Source of the DNA: an uncultured Collinsella sp.
GTDB taxonomy: Bacteria > Actinomycetota > Coriobacteriia > Coriobacteriales > Coriobacteriaceae
Direction: 5' to 3'
NCBI GenBank assembly: GCA_900556285.1
Contig: USOF01000062.1
Coordinates: forward strand, 1 to 6,752
DNA: 6,752 bases
Below the pieces are notes generated by a model. The model saw only the letters and a program-made list of their open reading frames with translations. It did no database searches and was not told where the DNA came from. A program made the position numbers and the translations under genes. This document shows positions 1 through 5,950 of the stretch, piece after piece. Every line of letters starts with the position of its first letter. The first letter of the stretch is position 1.

Positions 1-50
1 TACGAGATGCTCAGGAGTCTCGTGGGCTCGGAGATGTGTATAAGAGACAG
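1..50 (+). other. Residual Illumina Nextera i7 adapter (non-genomic)
   Basis: Bases 1-8 match the end of the P7 flow-cell sequence. Bases 9-16 (GCTCAGGA) match the reverse complement of the Nextera N704 index. Bases 17-31 match the Nextera read-2 adapter (GTCTCGTGGGCTCGG). Bases 32-50 are the 19-base Tn5 mosaic end (AGATGTGTATAAGAGACAG). The order and spacing are exactly those of the library construct, so this is untrimmed adapter and not a native transposon end. The genomic sequence begins at base 51. Any reading frame through this stretch gives artefact peptides such as MLRSLVGSEMCIRDS or MYKRQ. Confidence 0.97.
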
Positions 51-115
51 TGGACGGGCAGGGGCCTCGACGCGGTTAGACACGAGACACATATATTACG
101 CGACCTCGCCCTGGT

Positions 116-138
116 GGCCGCACACGTTGGTTGCGGCC
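116..138 (+). other. Possible leader hairpin upstream of nagB
   Basis: GGCCGCA (116-122) can pair with TGCGGCC (132-138), giving a 7-bp GC-rich stem with a 9-base loop. It lies about 65 bases upstream of the nagB start, in the 154 genomic bases (51-204) that precede the gene. No T-tract follows, so it is not an intrinsic terminator. I see no convincing -35/-10 pair in this leader. The hairpin may be incidental in GC-rich DNA. Confidence 0.2.
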
Positions 139-192
139 GACGCGGGCCGCGGGCAAGTGCTTGTAAGGGGAGCCTTGCCTCTCTTGTACGAG

Positions 193-198
193 AAAGGA
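193..198 (+). promoter_or_regulatory. Ribosome binding site of nagB
   Basis: AAAGGA lies 6 bases upstream of the ATG at 205. This fixes the nagB start there and excludes the longer in-frame extension that runs back into the adapter at the contig end. Confidence 0.8.
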
Positions 199-204
199 CG
201 CGTA

Positions 205-933
205 ATGAAAATCATTAAAGCTAAAGACTACGAGGATATGAGCCGCAAGGCCGCTAATATCATCTCGGCTCAGGTTATCCTCAAGCCCGATTGCGTGTTG
301 GGTCTTGCCACCGGCTCCACCCCGATTGGCGCTTACAAACAGCTCGCTGCTTGGTACGAGAAGGGCGACATTGACTTTGCCGAGGTCAGCACCTATAACC
401 TGGACGAGTATCGTGGTCTTTCGCACGACGATCCCCAGAGCTATCACTACTTTATGCGCAAGAACTTCTTCGATCACATCAATATCGATCTGAACAACAC
501 GCACGTGCCCGATGGCTCCAACCCTGATGCCGCCGCTGCCTGCTCCGAGTACGACAAGATCGTCGCTGCCGCCGGTTACCCGGATCTGCAGCTGCTCGGT
601 ATCGGTAATAACGGCCACATCGGCTTCAACGAGCCCGATGACCATTTCTCCAAGGGTACGCACTGCGTCGACCTGACCGAGAGCACCATTCAGGCCAACA
701 GCCGCCTGTTCGACAGCATCGATGATGTGCCCCGTCAGGCTTACACCATGGGCACCCAGACCATCATGTATGCCCGCATGATCCTGGTCGTTGCCAACGG
801 CGAGGCCAAGGCCCAGGCCGTGCATGACATGTGCTATGGCCCGGTTACGCCCAAGTGCCCGGCTTCGATCCTGCAGCTGCACACCAACTGCGTCGTCGTT
901 GCTGACGAGGCCGCTCTTTCGCTCTGCGAGTAA
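205..933 (+). CDS. nagB: Glucosamine-6-phosphate deaminase
   Basis: The 242-residue product should convert glucosamine 6-phosphate to fructose 6-phosphate and ammonia in the cytoplasm. That is the last committed step of N-acetylglucosamine and glucosamine use before glycolysis. The length equals that of the short Bacillus-type NagB; the E. coli enzyme has a longer C-terminal tail of 266 residues in total. Visible motifs are the phosphate-binding loop LGLATGSTP (32-40), the NLDEY segment with the enolization base Asp67, and GIGNNGHIGFNEP (132-144) carrying Asn136, His138 and Glu143. Asn at 136 replaces the Asp141 of E. coli but is normal in the Bacillus-type subgroup. The ATG is chosen for its AAAGGA site and because homologous sequence begins at MKIIKAKDY. 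A strong terminator follows after 29 bases, so the gene is probably the last or only one of its transcript. No nagA is in the window. Confidence 0.96.
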   Translation: MKIIKAKDYEDMSRKAANIISAQVILKPDCVLGLATGSTPIGAYKQLAAWYEKGDIDFAEVSTYNLDEYRGLSHDDPQSYHYFMRKNFFDHINIDLNNTHVPDGSNPDAAAACSEYDKIVAAAGYPDLQLLGIGNNGHIGFNEPDDHFSKGTHCVDLTESTIQANSRLFDSIDDVPRQAYTMGTQTIMYARMILVVANGEAKAQAVHDMCYGPVTPKCPASILQLHTNCVVVADEAALSLCE

Positions 934-962
934 CGCGACCAAGCGATCTTGCATAGCTTTCC

Positions 963-992
963 AAAAGGCCCTCGCTTTGCGGGGGCCTTTTT
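963..992 (+). terminator. Intrinsic terminator of nagB
   Basis: AAAAGGCCCTCGC (963-975) and GCGGGGGCCTTTT (979-991) form a 13-bp stem with one G-T wobble around a TTT loop. The stem ends in a run of five T (988-992). It lies 29 bases after the nagB stop. The A-rich left arm means it could also stop transcription on the opposite strand. Confidence 0.93.
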
Positions 993-1040
993 AGTGGACA
1001 TAGACCGTGGCACATGCATGACGGAAACCTTGCCGCATGC

Positions 1041-1069
1041 TTGACTGGAGGGTTCTAAAACATTCGATT
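1041..1069 (+). promoter_or_regulatory. Weak sigma70-type promoter candidate
   Basis: TTGACT (1041-1046) matches the -35 consensus at five of six positions. It is followed after exactly 17 bases by TCGATT (1064-1069), which matches the -10 consensus at only three positions. If used, it gives an untranslated leader of about 300 bases before the regulator gene. A single good hexamer is weak evidence. Confidence 0.2.
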
Positions 1070-1134
1070 CATTCCATAGCAGATTCCATGCACATTTACC
1101 ACCATAGAGTCGCAGGCGGTAGTGAGGAGTAGGC

Positions 1135-1148
1135 GAGTTGCGCAACTC
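1135..1148. promoter_or_regulatory. Perfect 14-base palindrome, possible operator
   Basis: GAGTTGCGCAACTC is a perfect palindrome centred between 1141 and 1142. It lies about 235 bases upstream of the regulator ATG, next to an A/T-rich run (1148-1158). Its size and symmetry suit a dimeric DNA-binding protein. No family-specific operator consensus is recognised, and it is too short and loopless to be a terminator. Confidence 0.35.
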
Positions 1149-1333
1149 AAATAAAAACAGCCGACTGCGCTACACTGCAAATGGGATGGGACATGCTGGC
1201 AAGCGCATTGACCTGCGCAAAGACCTATTGGTCGGGGGATAAGTTACCATCGGGCCTCGCTGTACAAAAACTTGCCAAACACGTACCGGCAGACAACCAA
1301 AAAACTCTATGTCGCGCTATTCACGGGGTGGCT

Positions 1334-1367
1334 CATATGGTCCTGCAGTTACGGTGTCCATATGGTC
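1334..1367 (+). repeat. Direct repeat CATATGGTC, two copies 25 bases apart
   Basis: CATATGGTC occurs at 1334-1342 and again at 1359-1367, and each copy contains the palindrome CATATG. The second copy ends 5 bases before the ribosome binding site of the regulator gene. Tandem sites are typical for SARP-type regulators, so an autoregulatory site is conceivable. SARP sites usually lie nearer the -35 region, and two copies of 9 bases could arise by chance. Confidence 0.25.
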
Positions 1368-1372
1368 GAGTT

Positions 1373-1378
1373 GAGGAG
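1373..1378 (+). promoter_or_regulatory. Ribosome binding site of the BTAD regulator
   Basis: GAGGAG lies 5 bases upstream of the ATG at 1384. It supports that start over any upstream alternative. Confidence 0.75.
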
Positions 1379-1383
1379 CAGGC

Positions 1384-4380
1384 ATGGAAAACGATCTGGG
1401 CAATACGGACGACCTCGAGTTGGTGCCGACGGGCGGCGGCTATATGGTGCGGCGCGATCGCTTGATGAACGAGCTCATCGTTAAAGGGCGCAAGGCGGGA
1501 ATTGTTTTGCTCTACGCGCCCGACGGGTTTGGTAAGACGTCGGTGTTGCTGCAATACGTGCAGGAGGTTAAATCGGATCCCACGCGAGGGCCGGTTCGGA
1601 TTATCGAGGCCGACCGCGCGATTGGACGCGAGCTCTTTATGCAGCTCGAGGTTGTCGCCGATGAGCTTAAGGACAAACCTCATTCGCTCGTTGCGATCGA
1701 CAACGTGCCCAATCTCGAGCAGCACGAAACCGAGGACCTCATCGATCGAATCCGCAGCTTACGTGCTACGGGGACGGGGGTCTTTATTGCCTGCCGCCCC
1801 TCCAACCGATTGCTTATCCACGGGCTGGGCGATTCTGTAAAAGTCAATGCGCAGATGCTCAAGGTGCACGCCTATGAGTATTCGTCATGGGCCACGACGT
1901 TCTCAATCAGCACATCGCTTGATTTCTATCGGCTCACACAGGGTGTACCCGAGCTGGTATCTGCCCTGCAGACGGGAATGTATGGACAGGGCGATGTTGC
2001 CGGGTTGCTCGAGAACGAAATCGTCAACGTGTACGGTGCGGCGCTGGCCGATCTCGCATCGCTCGAGAACAACCTGTTGTTTACCGTTGCCTGTTTGATG
2101 GTACTGATGGGCGAGGGCCGCATTGCGGAGCTAGAGGCGTGCGGCGTGAGGCTTTCGATGGTCGACCAGTCCATCTTTGTGCGCGATTATCCGATTTTTG
2201 GCGTGGATCCGTCTGATCGCACCTTTAGGTGTTTGGGCGCTAAGGACAACGCGCGCCTGAGGCTGCGAAAGCTTGTTGCCGAGATCCGTCCCGAACTTGT
2301 ATCGCGGGCTGCTCGCATTTTGATCAAGGCGGGCCGATGCGATTTGGCTTTGGACCTGGCCGACGCGTTCTTGGACCGCCATGTGGTATTGGAACTTGCC
2401 GGGCAGTATGGGGCCGATCTTGCCCTGACCGGGCACGGAGGGGACATTTGCCGTGCGGCGTCGGCGATGATCAATGCGGAAAAGCAGGAGCAAGAGCCGG
2501 CACCCGCCGAGGCACTCGGCGTGTATCTGGCGGCTGTCAGCGTGTGCAATACAAAGCTAGCAAGGTATATGGCGTCCGTTATCGAACGTGCGGGTGACCA
2601 GGCGGCCCGCGAGGTCGATCCCGCTACCTGGAAAATAGCCCAGGCGCTCACCATCGCCTTTTATGGCGACAATGACCTGGGGCTTCCCGCCAACCCTGTT
2701 GTGCAAGAACATCCATCCTGCGAGGTGCTCGACATGCTGTCCGCGCATATCGAGGTCAAGCGCCACCTAACCGAGCGAGCGGAAGACGGCAATGTTCTCG
2801 CGAAGCTCAAGGCGTGCAAAGCTTATGATTGCGAGCTCGACATCGCGGGGATTCTCATACAGGCCGACCATATGCTGGTGGAGCTGTTCGACGGCTCGTT
2901 TGCTAAACCCGACGAGCGCGATGACAAGATGGCGCAGATACTCGAGGCGCTCGATATCCGCGGGCTTAAGGCGCCATCCATTTGGCTGCGTATGGTGCTG
3001 GCCGCGCGGCGCCTGCTCGCGGGCTTGCCCGTGACCGACGATGTGGCGTTTGGCGAGCTCGACCGCTTTGCGGTGCGTGTTCGTGACAATCAAATTCAGC
3101 TGTTTGGGTTATTGCTGGAGGGTTGGCAATCGCTGGCGGAGGGGCGGCCGGTCAACGCGAAGTTCCGTGCGGTTCAGGTGCTCAAGCTCGCCGACGAATC
3201 GATTGCGTACATGCGCGAAAACGCGTTGCTGCTGGAGCGCGTGGCGTACCTGCGCAATACGTCGCTGGTATCGGTTCGCGAAGAGGCGGAGCTGCTCGAC
3301 ATTAGCAAGACGCAGGTCGGTGGCTCAGAAGCCTGGATCGTGGCGCTGCACCTGGCCGCTGCGGGCCGCGATAGCGATCTTGCCGCCTGGATGTCTATGA
3401 ATCGCTCGGGGATTTTAGACCCATCGTATCGGCTATTTGCGCGTCTTGCGATGCACTGTCTGGGCGAGCCTGCCGTCAGGATTCGCAAGAAGCTTCCGGT
3501 GCGTGAGCTGTCGCGGTATTCACTACGCGATGATTTTGAGGGCGAAAGCGAGCACCTGTTCCAGGCGGGCGAGGTTAAGGCTGTCGATACGATCGGCCAT
3601 ATTGAGATGCGCATGTTTGGCACATTTCGCGCCGAGCGCGACGGCTTTCCCATCACGGATAAGATGTGGCGTCGCAAAAAGGCGGCAACACTTGCCGAGC
3701 GGCTCGCGTTGGGCATGGATGCCATGGTCGACCGCGAGACAATCGCCATGGAGTTGTGGCCCCATGCCGAGTTTAGCGCCGCGCGCAACAATCTGTATTC
3801 GACGGTATCGCGCTTGCGCTCGGCTTTGGGTCCAACGCCGGATGGCAAGTCGTGCGTGCTCATCCAAAACGAGTGCATAGGGCTCAACGGCGACTACGTT
3901 AAGACCGATGTAAGGCTCTTTGACCAGCTGAGCCGCGAGATCCTGGGAAACCGTATGGGCGCGAGAGGCCCTCACCTGGTTGAGCTTTGTCTTAAGGTTG
4001 AGCAGCTCTACGCGGGGCCGCTGTATGTTCCCACCGGTTGCAACCCCACGTTTTTTACGCGCATGCGCCACATTATGCAATCCAAGTACATCGACTGCAT
4101 GATTAGGGGAGCGAATGCCGCTCTCGAGGAAAATGACCTGCAATCGGCAATTTGGCTCGTTGAATCGGGGCTTCGCCAAGAGACTGCGCGCGAGGACATG
4201 GTTCGCTGTGCCATGCGCGTTTACGGTGCGGCGGGACGACGCCGCGATGTTGTCGAGCTATACAGCGGCCACATGCACCACCTGCGAGAGCAGGTTCAAG
4301 GCGTGCCCGAGCCCGAGACAAGGCGCCTGTATGAGCGCCTGGTCGAAGGCAGGCTCAAGCGCGTGCTTGTCGAGCGATAA
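1384..4380 (+). CDS. Large STAND-type regulator with C-terminal SARP winged helix and BTAD domain
   Basis: This 998-residue cytoplasmic protein is probably a signal-gated transcription activator. Residues 40-60 carry a MalT/LAL-like P-loop (APDGFGKTS, Lys51-Thr52). LVAIDNV with Asp106 looks like Walker B, and FIACRP (134-139) sits where MalT-like ATPases have a sensor segment. The middle, about 200-730, is helix-rich without clear motifs; TPR-like repeats would be usual there. From about 739 (HIEMRMFGTF) to 835 lies an OmpR/SARP winged helix, with WRRKKAATL, ELWPHAEF (790-797), ARNNLYSTVSRLRSALG (800-816). A bacterial transcriptional activation domain follows to about 985, starting near EQLYAGPLYVP. 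Two conserved modules at opposite ends of one open frame show that it is intact. Targets and ligand are unknown. In AfsR-type SARPs the DNA-binding part is N-terminal, so the order here is reversed. No inducer or enzyme gene lies beside it to suggest a pathway. Confidence 0.88.
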   Translation: MENDLGNTDDLELVPTGGGYMVRRDRLMNELIVKGRKAGIVLLYAPDGFGKTSVLLQYVQEVKSDPTRGPVRIIEADRAIGRELFMQLEVVADELKDKPHSLVAIDNVPNLEQHETEDLIDRIRSLRATGTGVFIACRPSNRLLIHGLGDSVKVNAQMLKVHAYEYSSWATTFSISTSLDFYRLTQGVPELVSALQTGMYGQGDVAGLLENEIVNVYGAALADLASLENNLLFTVACLMVLMGEGRIAELEACGVRLSMVDQSIFVRDYPIFGVDPSDRTFRCLGAKDNARLRLRKLVAEIRPELVSRAARILIKAGRCDLALDLADAFLDRHVVLELAGQYGADLALTGHGGDICRAASAMINAEKQEQEPAPAEALGVYLAAVSVCNTKLARYMASVIERAGDQAAREVDPATWKIAQALTIAFYGDNDLGLPANPVVQEHPSCEVLDMLSAHIEVKRHLTERAEDGNVLAKLKACKAYDCELDIAGILIQADHMLVELFDGSFAKPDERDDKMAQILEALDIRGLKAPSIWLRMVLAARRLLAGLPVTDDVAFGELDRFAVRVRDNQIQLFGLLLEGWQSLAEGRPVNAKFRAVQVLKLADESIAYMRENALLLERVAYLRNTSLVSVREEAELLDISKTQVGGSEAWIVALHLAAAGRDSDLAAWMSMNRSGILDPSYRLFARLAMHCLGEPAVRIRKKLPVRELSRYSLRDDFEGESEHLFQAGEVKAVDTIGHIEMRMFGTFRAERDGFPITDKMWRRKKAATLAERLALGMDAMVDRETIAMELWPHAEFSAARNNLYSTVSRLRSALGPTPDGKSCVLIQNECIGLNGDYVKTDVRLFDQLSREILGNRMGARGPHLVELCLKVEQLYAGPLYVPTGCNPTFFTRMRHIMQSKYIDCMIRGANAALEENDLQSAIWLVESGLRQETAREDMVRCAMRVYGAAGRRRDVVELYSGHMHHLREQVQGVPEPETRRLYERLVEGRLKRVLVER

Positions 4381-4411
4381 AAAACGGGCGCCCGAATCAC
4401 TCGGACGCCCG
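4379..4411 (-). terminator. Intrinsic terminator of yhbY, overlapping the stop of the convergent gene
   Basis: Read on the - strand, CGGGCGTCCGA (4411-4401) pairs with TCGGGCGCCCG (4395-4385). This gives an 11-bp stem with one wobble pair and a 5-base loop, followed by six T (4384-4379). It starts 27 bases after the yhbY stop. On the + strand the wobble becomes a C-A mismatch and no T-tract follows, so it should be a poor terminator for the regulator gene. The T-tract shares two bases with that gene's TAA stop. Confidence 0.9.
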
Positions 4412-4438
4412 CAGACTACTCGGTATGGCCAGTCGGTT

Positions 4439-4738
4439 TTAGACGAGCTTGATCTTCTCGATATCCTTGCGCGAGGACTCGCGATACAGCGAGAACTTGC
4501 GGCCGATAACCTGAACGACGTCGGCGTGGCAGCGCTCGGCGAGCTCCTCGGCGGCCTCGCGGGCAGAAAGGCTGGAGCCGTCCAGCACGGAGCACTTAAC
4601 GAGCTCGTGCTTCTCCAGGTAGGCGACCGTCTGCTCGACGGTGCCTTCGTTGACATCGGACTTACCGATGATGATGGCGGGGTTGAGGTGATGGGCCATG
4701 CTGCGAAGCTGCTTGACCTGGGCTCCTGTCAGTGCCAT
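4439..4738 (-). CDS. yhbY: YhbY family RNA-binding protein (CRM domain), ribosome assembly
   Basis: The 99-residue product is one complete CRM domain, nearly the same length as E. coli YhbY (97). Family members associate with precursors of the large ribosomal subunit and help its assembly in the cytoplasm. Typical features are LTGAQVKQLRSMAHHLNP (3-20), the loop IIIGKSDVNEG (22-32), the HELVKCSVLDG strand (44-54), and the C-terminal VQVIGRKFSLYRES (75-88). The usual GxxG RNA-binding loop reads GKSD here, with Asp28 in place of the second Gly. The ATG gives the normal family N-terminus, though only a weak AAGCGAG-like ribosome binding site precedes it. It faces the BTAD regulator gene tail to tail and has its own terminator. 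In many Gram-positives the gene sits near obg and nadD, but neither is in the window. Confidence 0.93.
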   Translation of the reverse strand: MALTGAQVKQLRSMAHHLNPAIIIGKSDVNEGTVEQTVAYLEKHELVKCSVLDGSSLSAREAAEELAERCHADVVQVIGRKFSLYRESSRKDIEKIKLV

Positions 4739-4759
4739 GGGTTCTCGCTTTCTATGTAT

Positions 4760-4779
4760 GGGGCGCCCCGCAATGGGGC
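4760..4779 (-). other. GC-rich hairpin in the yhbY leader
   Basis: GCCCC (4779-4775 on the - strand) can pair with GGGGC (4769-4765) around a 5-base loop. It overlaps a perfect 10-base palindrome GGGGCGCCCC (4760-4769). It sits about 20-40 bases upstream of the yhbY ATG, where it could affect translation or end transcription from the methyltransferase gene. There is no T-tract, so an intrinsic terminator is unlikely. The rest of the 4739-4896 gap shows no gene. Confidence 0.25.
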
Positions 4780-4896
4780 CTTAATCTACGTGAGCAGTCC
4801 CACGATAGCGCAGGAACGGCGTGGTGTGGAGCGCGTTTGCCCAGTTCGCAAAGAATGCGGATGCCGGGCGGGAAGACGATGCAAGCTTTAGATGGG

Positions 4897-5784
4897 CTAC
4901 GGGCGGGGTACGGAGACCGGCTCCCAGGCGATAAACGCCCATCGGACTTTGCGGATGTGGTCGAGCATGTAGCGTCCCTGCGGTACGCCCTTGGATCCCG
5001 GCTCACCGGCATGCGGGTTCTCGATCATGTGGTGGGCGATATAGTTGCGCAGGCGGTCGATCTTGTCCTCGTTGCCGTGCTCGAGCATGCGAGAAAAGTC
5101 TGCCACGCCTGCCTCGAGACTATCGAAGGTGTCGCGGCGGGGTGATTCAAAATACGTGACCTGTGGCAGTGCACCCATCTGAATAAGGATGTTAAAGGCG
5201 TACACAAAACCATTGCTGCAGGTAACCGAGGCGCCGATGGCATTCATCAAGTGCAGGTCATAACGCGGGCTCGAGTTGGCGACCATCGTAACGGCACAAC
5301 GCCGACGAGCCGTTCGATCAAGCTTGGCAAGTGCGCCTTTTAGGTTGGTCGTGGTGACAGAGCGACTGGCAAAGGCAACATCCACCGCTTTTGCGACCGG
5401 TCCAACCAAATCCCAATCATCATCCCAAGCAAGCTCAAGCGGTGTAATAAGATCCTCGAGCCCGTAATACTCAACGCCGGCATCAAGGGTGCCCAACATA
5501 GCGGGGGAGAAGTCGGCTGCAATCACAGGATGCCCAGCCTGAGCAAGCGGAATAGCAATCGACCCAGCCCCACACCCCATATCGAGCACCGACTCACCAG
5601 GCTCAAGCGCCAGCAGTTTTATAAAATCCCGAGCATACGGGGCAGTCTCCGATGGCCGAAAATGCCGAGCCCGCTTATCCCACTCAAAAGGATCATCAGC
5701 CCGATGCCGATCAGCTTGCAAGCGCATCCATTCGTCATTCCAATCAGCAGAAAGAAGCTCAGAGCGAGCATCCCCATCAACCAC
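4897..5784 (-). CDS. Class I SAM-dependent methyltransferase
   Basis: The 295-residue protein has a Rossmann-like methyltransferase core with motif I VLDMGCGAGSIAIPLA (66-81). The acidic end of the next strand is IAADFSPAML, with Asp91 expected to bind the SAM ribose. Residues 1-60 (rich in Trp, Arg and Asp) and about 190-295 are outside the conserved core and probably set the substrate, which cannot be read from sequence. The start is taken as GTG because a full AGGAGGT lies 7 bases upstream. A start 20 codons earlier (ATG at 5844) would add a very hydrophobic N-terminus and would place a terminator-like hairpin inside the gene. No signal peptide or membrane helix is seen in the GTG form, so the protein is likely cytoplasmic. 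No clear terminator follows the gene before yhbY, 158 bases downstream, so some co-transcription is possible. Confidence 0.85.
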   Translation of the reverse strand: MVDGDARSELLSADWNDEWMRLQADRHRADDPFEWDKRARHFRPSETAPYARDFIKLLALEPGESVLDMGCGAGSIAIPLAQAGHPVIAADFSPAMLGTLDAGVEYYGLEDLITPLELAWDDDWDLVGPVAKAVDVAFASRSVTTTNLKGALAKLDRTARRRCAVTMVANSSPRYDLHLMNAIGASVTCSNGFVYAFNILIQMGALPQVTYFESPRRDTFDSLEAGVADFSRMLEHGNEDKIDRLRNYIAHHMIENPHAGEPGSKGVPQGRYMLDHIRKVRWAFIAWEPVSVPRP

Positions 5785-5790
5785 GGGCCA

Positions 5791-5797
5791 ACCTCCT
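5791..5797 (-). promoter_or_regulatory. Strong ribosome binding site of the methyltransferase
   Basis: On the - strand AGGAGGT (5797-5791) lies close to ideal distance before GTG (5784-5782), with 6 bases between. It decides for the GTG start over the ATG at 5844, which has no comparable site. Confidence 0.8.
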
Positions 5798-5803
5798 AGC
5801 AAC

Positions 5804-5835
5804 AAAAAAGCGACTCCTCCCAAAAGAAGAGCCGC
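5804..5835 (-). terminator. Terminator-like hairpin just upstream of the methyltransferase
   Basis: On the - strand GCGGCTC (5835-5829) pairs with GAGTCGC (5816-5810), with one G-T wobble. Weaker pairs (TTCT against GGAG) can extend the stem inward. Six T follow directly (5809-5804). The shape is that of an intrinsic terminator. The T-tract ends 6 bases before the ribosome binding site of the methyltransferase. It may end read-through from the PFL gene side, or it may act as an attenuator in the methyltransferase leader. I saw no clear anti-terminator pairing or riboswitch aptamer. Confidence 0.65.
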
Positions 5836-5847
5836 AACCAGCATATA

Positions 5848-5931
5848 TCAGAAAGAACCGATCCAACGCCAAACCGCCATACCAGCAAAGTAGGGCAGAA
5901 GCGAAGCGACTGCCAAAGGGATAGAACCCAA
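5848..5931 (-). other. Short hydrophobic reading frame, possible remnant of a small membrane protein
   Basis: In the same frame as the methyltransferase but ahead of it, the - strand from TTG (5931) reads about 27 codons, including GSIPLAVASLLPYFAGMAV and then WRWIGSF, to a TGA at 5850-5848. After the TGA the frame continues YMLVAALLLGGVAFLLLGGW and runs into the methyltransferase. The two hydrophobic blocks around one stop resemble a two-helix membrane protein broken by a TGG-to-TGA change. There is no good ribosome binding site, and biased composition alone could give the same picture. Confidence 0.15.
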
Positions 5932-5950
5932 CCGAGGTCCCGTTGTGCGT

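Larger units (their letters stand above)
993..1383. other. Gene-free upstream region of the BTAD regulator
   Basis: These 391 bases lie between the nagB terminator and the regulator start. I find no gene with convincing codon use and a ribosome binding site, and no tRNA. The stretch is more A/T-rich in places than the flanking genes (for example around 1148-1160). It holds the palindrome, the promoter candidate and the direct repeat listed separately. It is long for an intergenic gap here and is most likely the control region of the 998-residue regulator. Confidence 0.6.

Noticed and set aside
32..50. Mosaic end read as a native Tn5/IS50 end
   Set aside because: It is preceded by index and P7 sequence in exact library order and there is no transposase, so it is a library artefact.
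7..204. Upstream in-frame extension of nagB giving a 308-residue protein
   Set aside because: The extension begins inside the Nextera adapter, has no match to the NagB family, and a good ribosome binding site supports the ATG at 205.
580..640. Loss of the catalytic Asp141 in NagB (Asn136 here)
   Set aside because: Bacillus-type NagB enzymes of the same length carry Asn at this place, so it is normal for the subgroup.
76..954. Long open frame on the - strand opposite nagB
   Set aside because: It mirrors the codon bias of nagB, has no ribosome binding site, and its product resembles no family I know; nagB itself is unmistakable.
1208..1236. Second promoter candidate with TTGACC as -35
   Set aside because: The hexamer at the right distance is GTCGGG, nothing like a -10.
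1181..1465. Possible 94-residue gene upstream of the regulator
   Set aside because: It has no clear ribosome binding site, overlaps the regulator start by about 80 bases in another frame, and its product is rich in Trp and Cys as in noncoding frames.
5652..5924. Small + strand open frame in the 5' part of the methyltransferase and its leader
   Set aside because: It is opposite the methyltransferase core start, has a low-complexity composition rich in Lys, Pro and Gln, and lacks a ribosome binding site.
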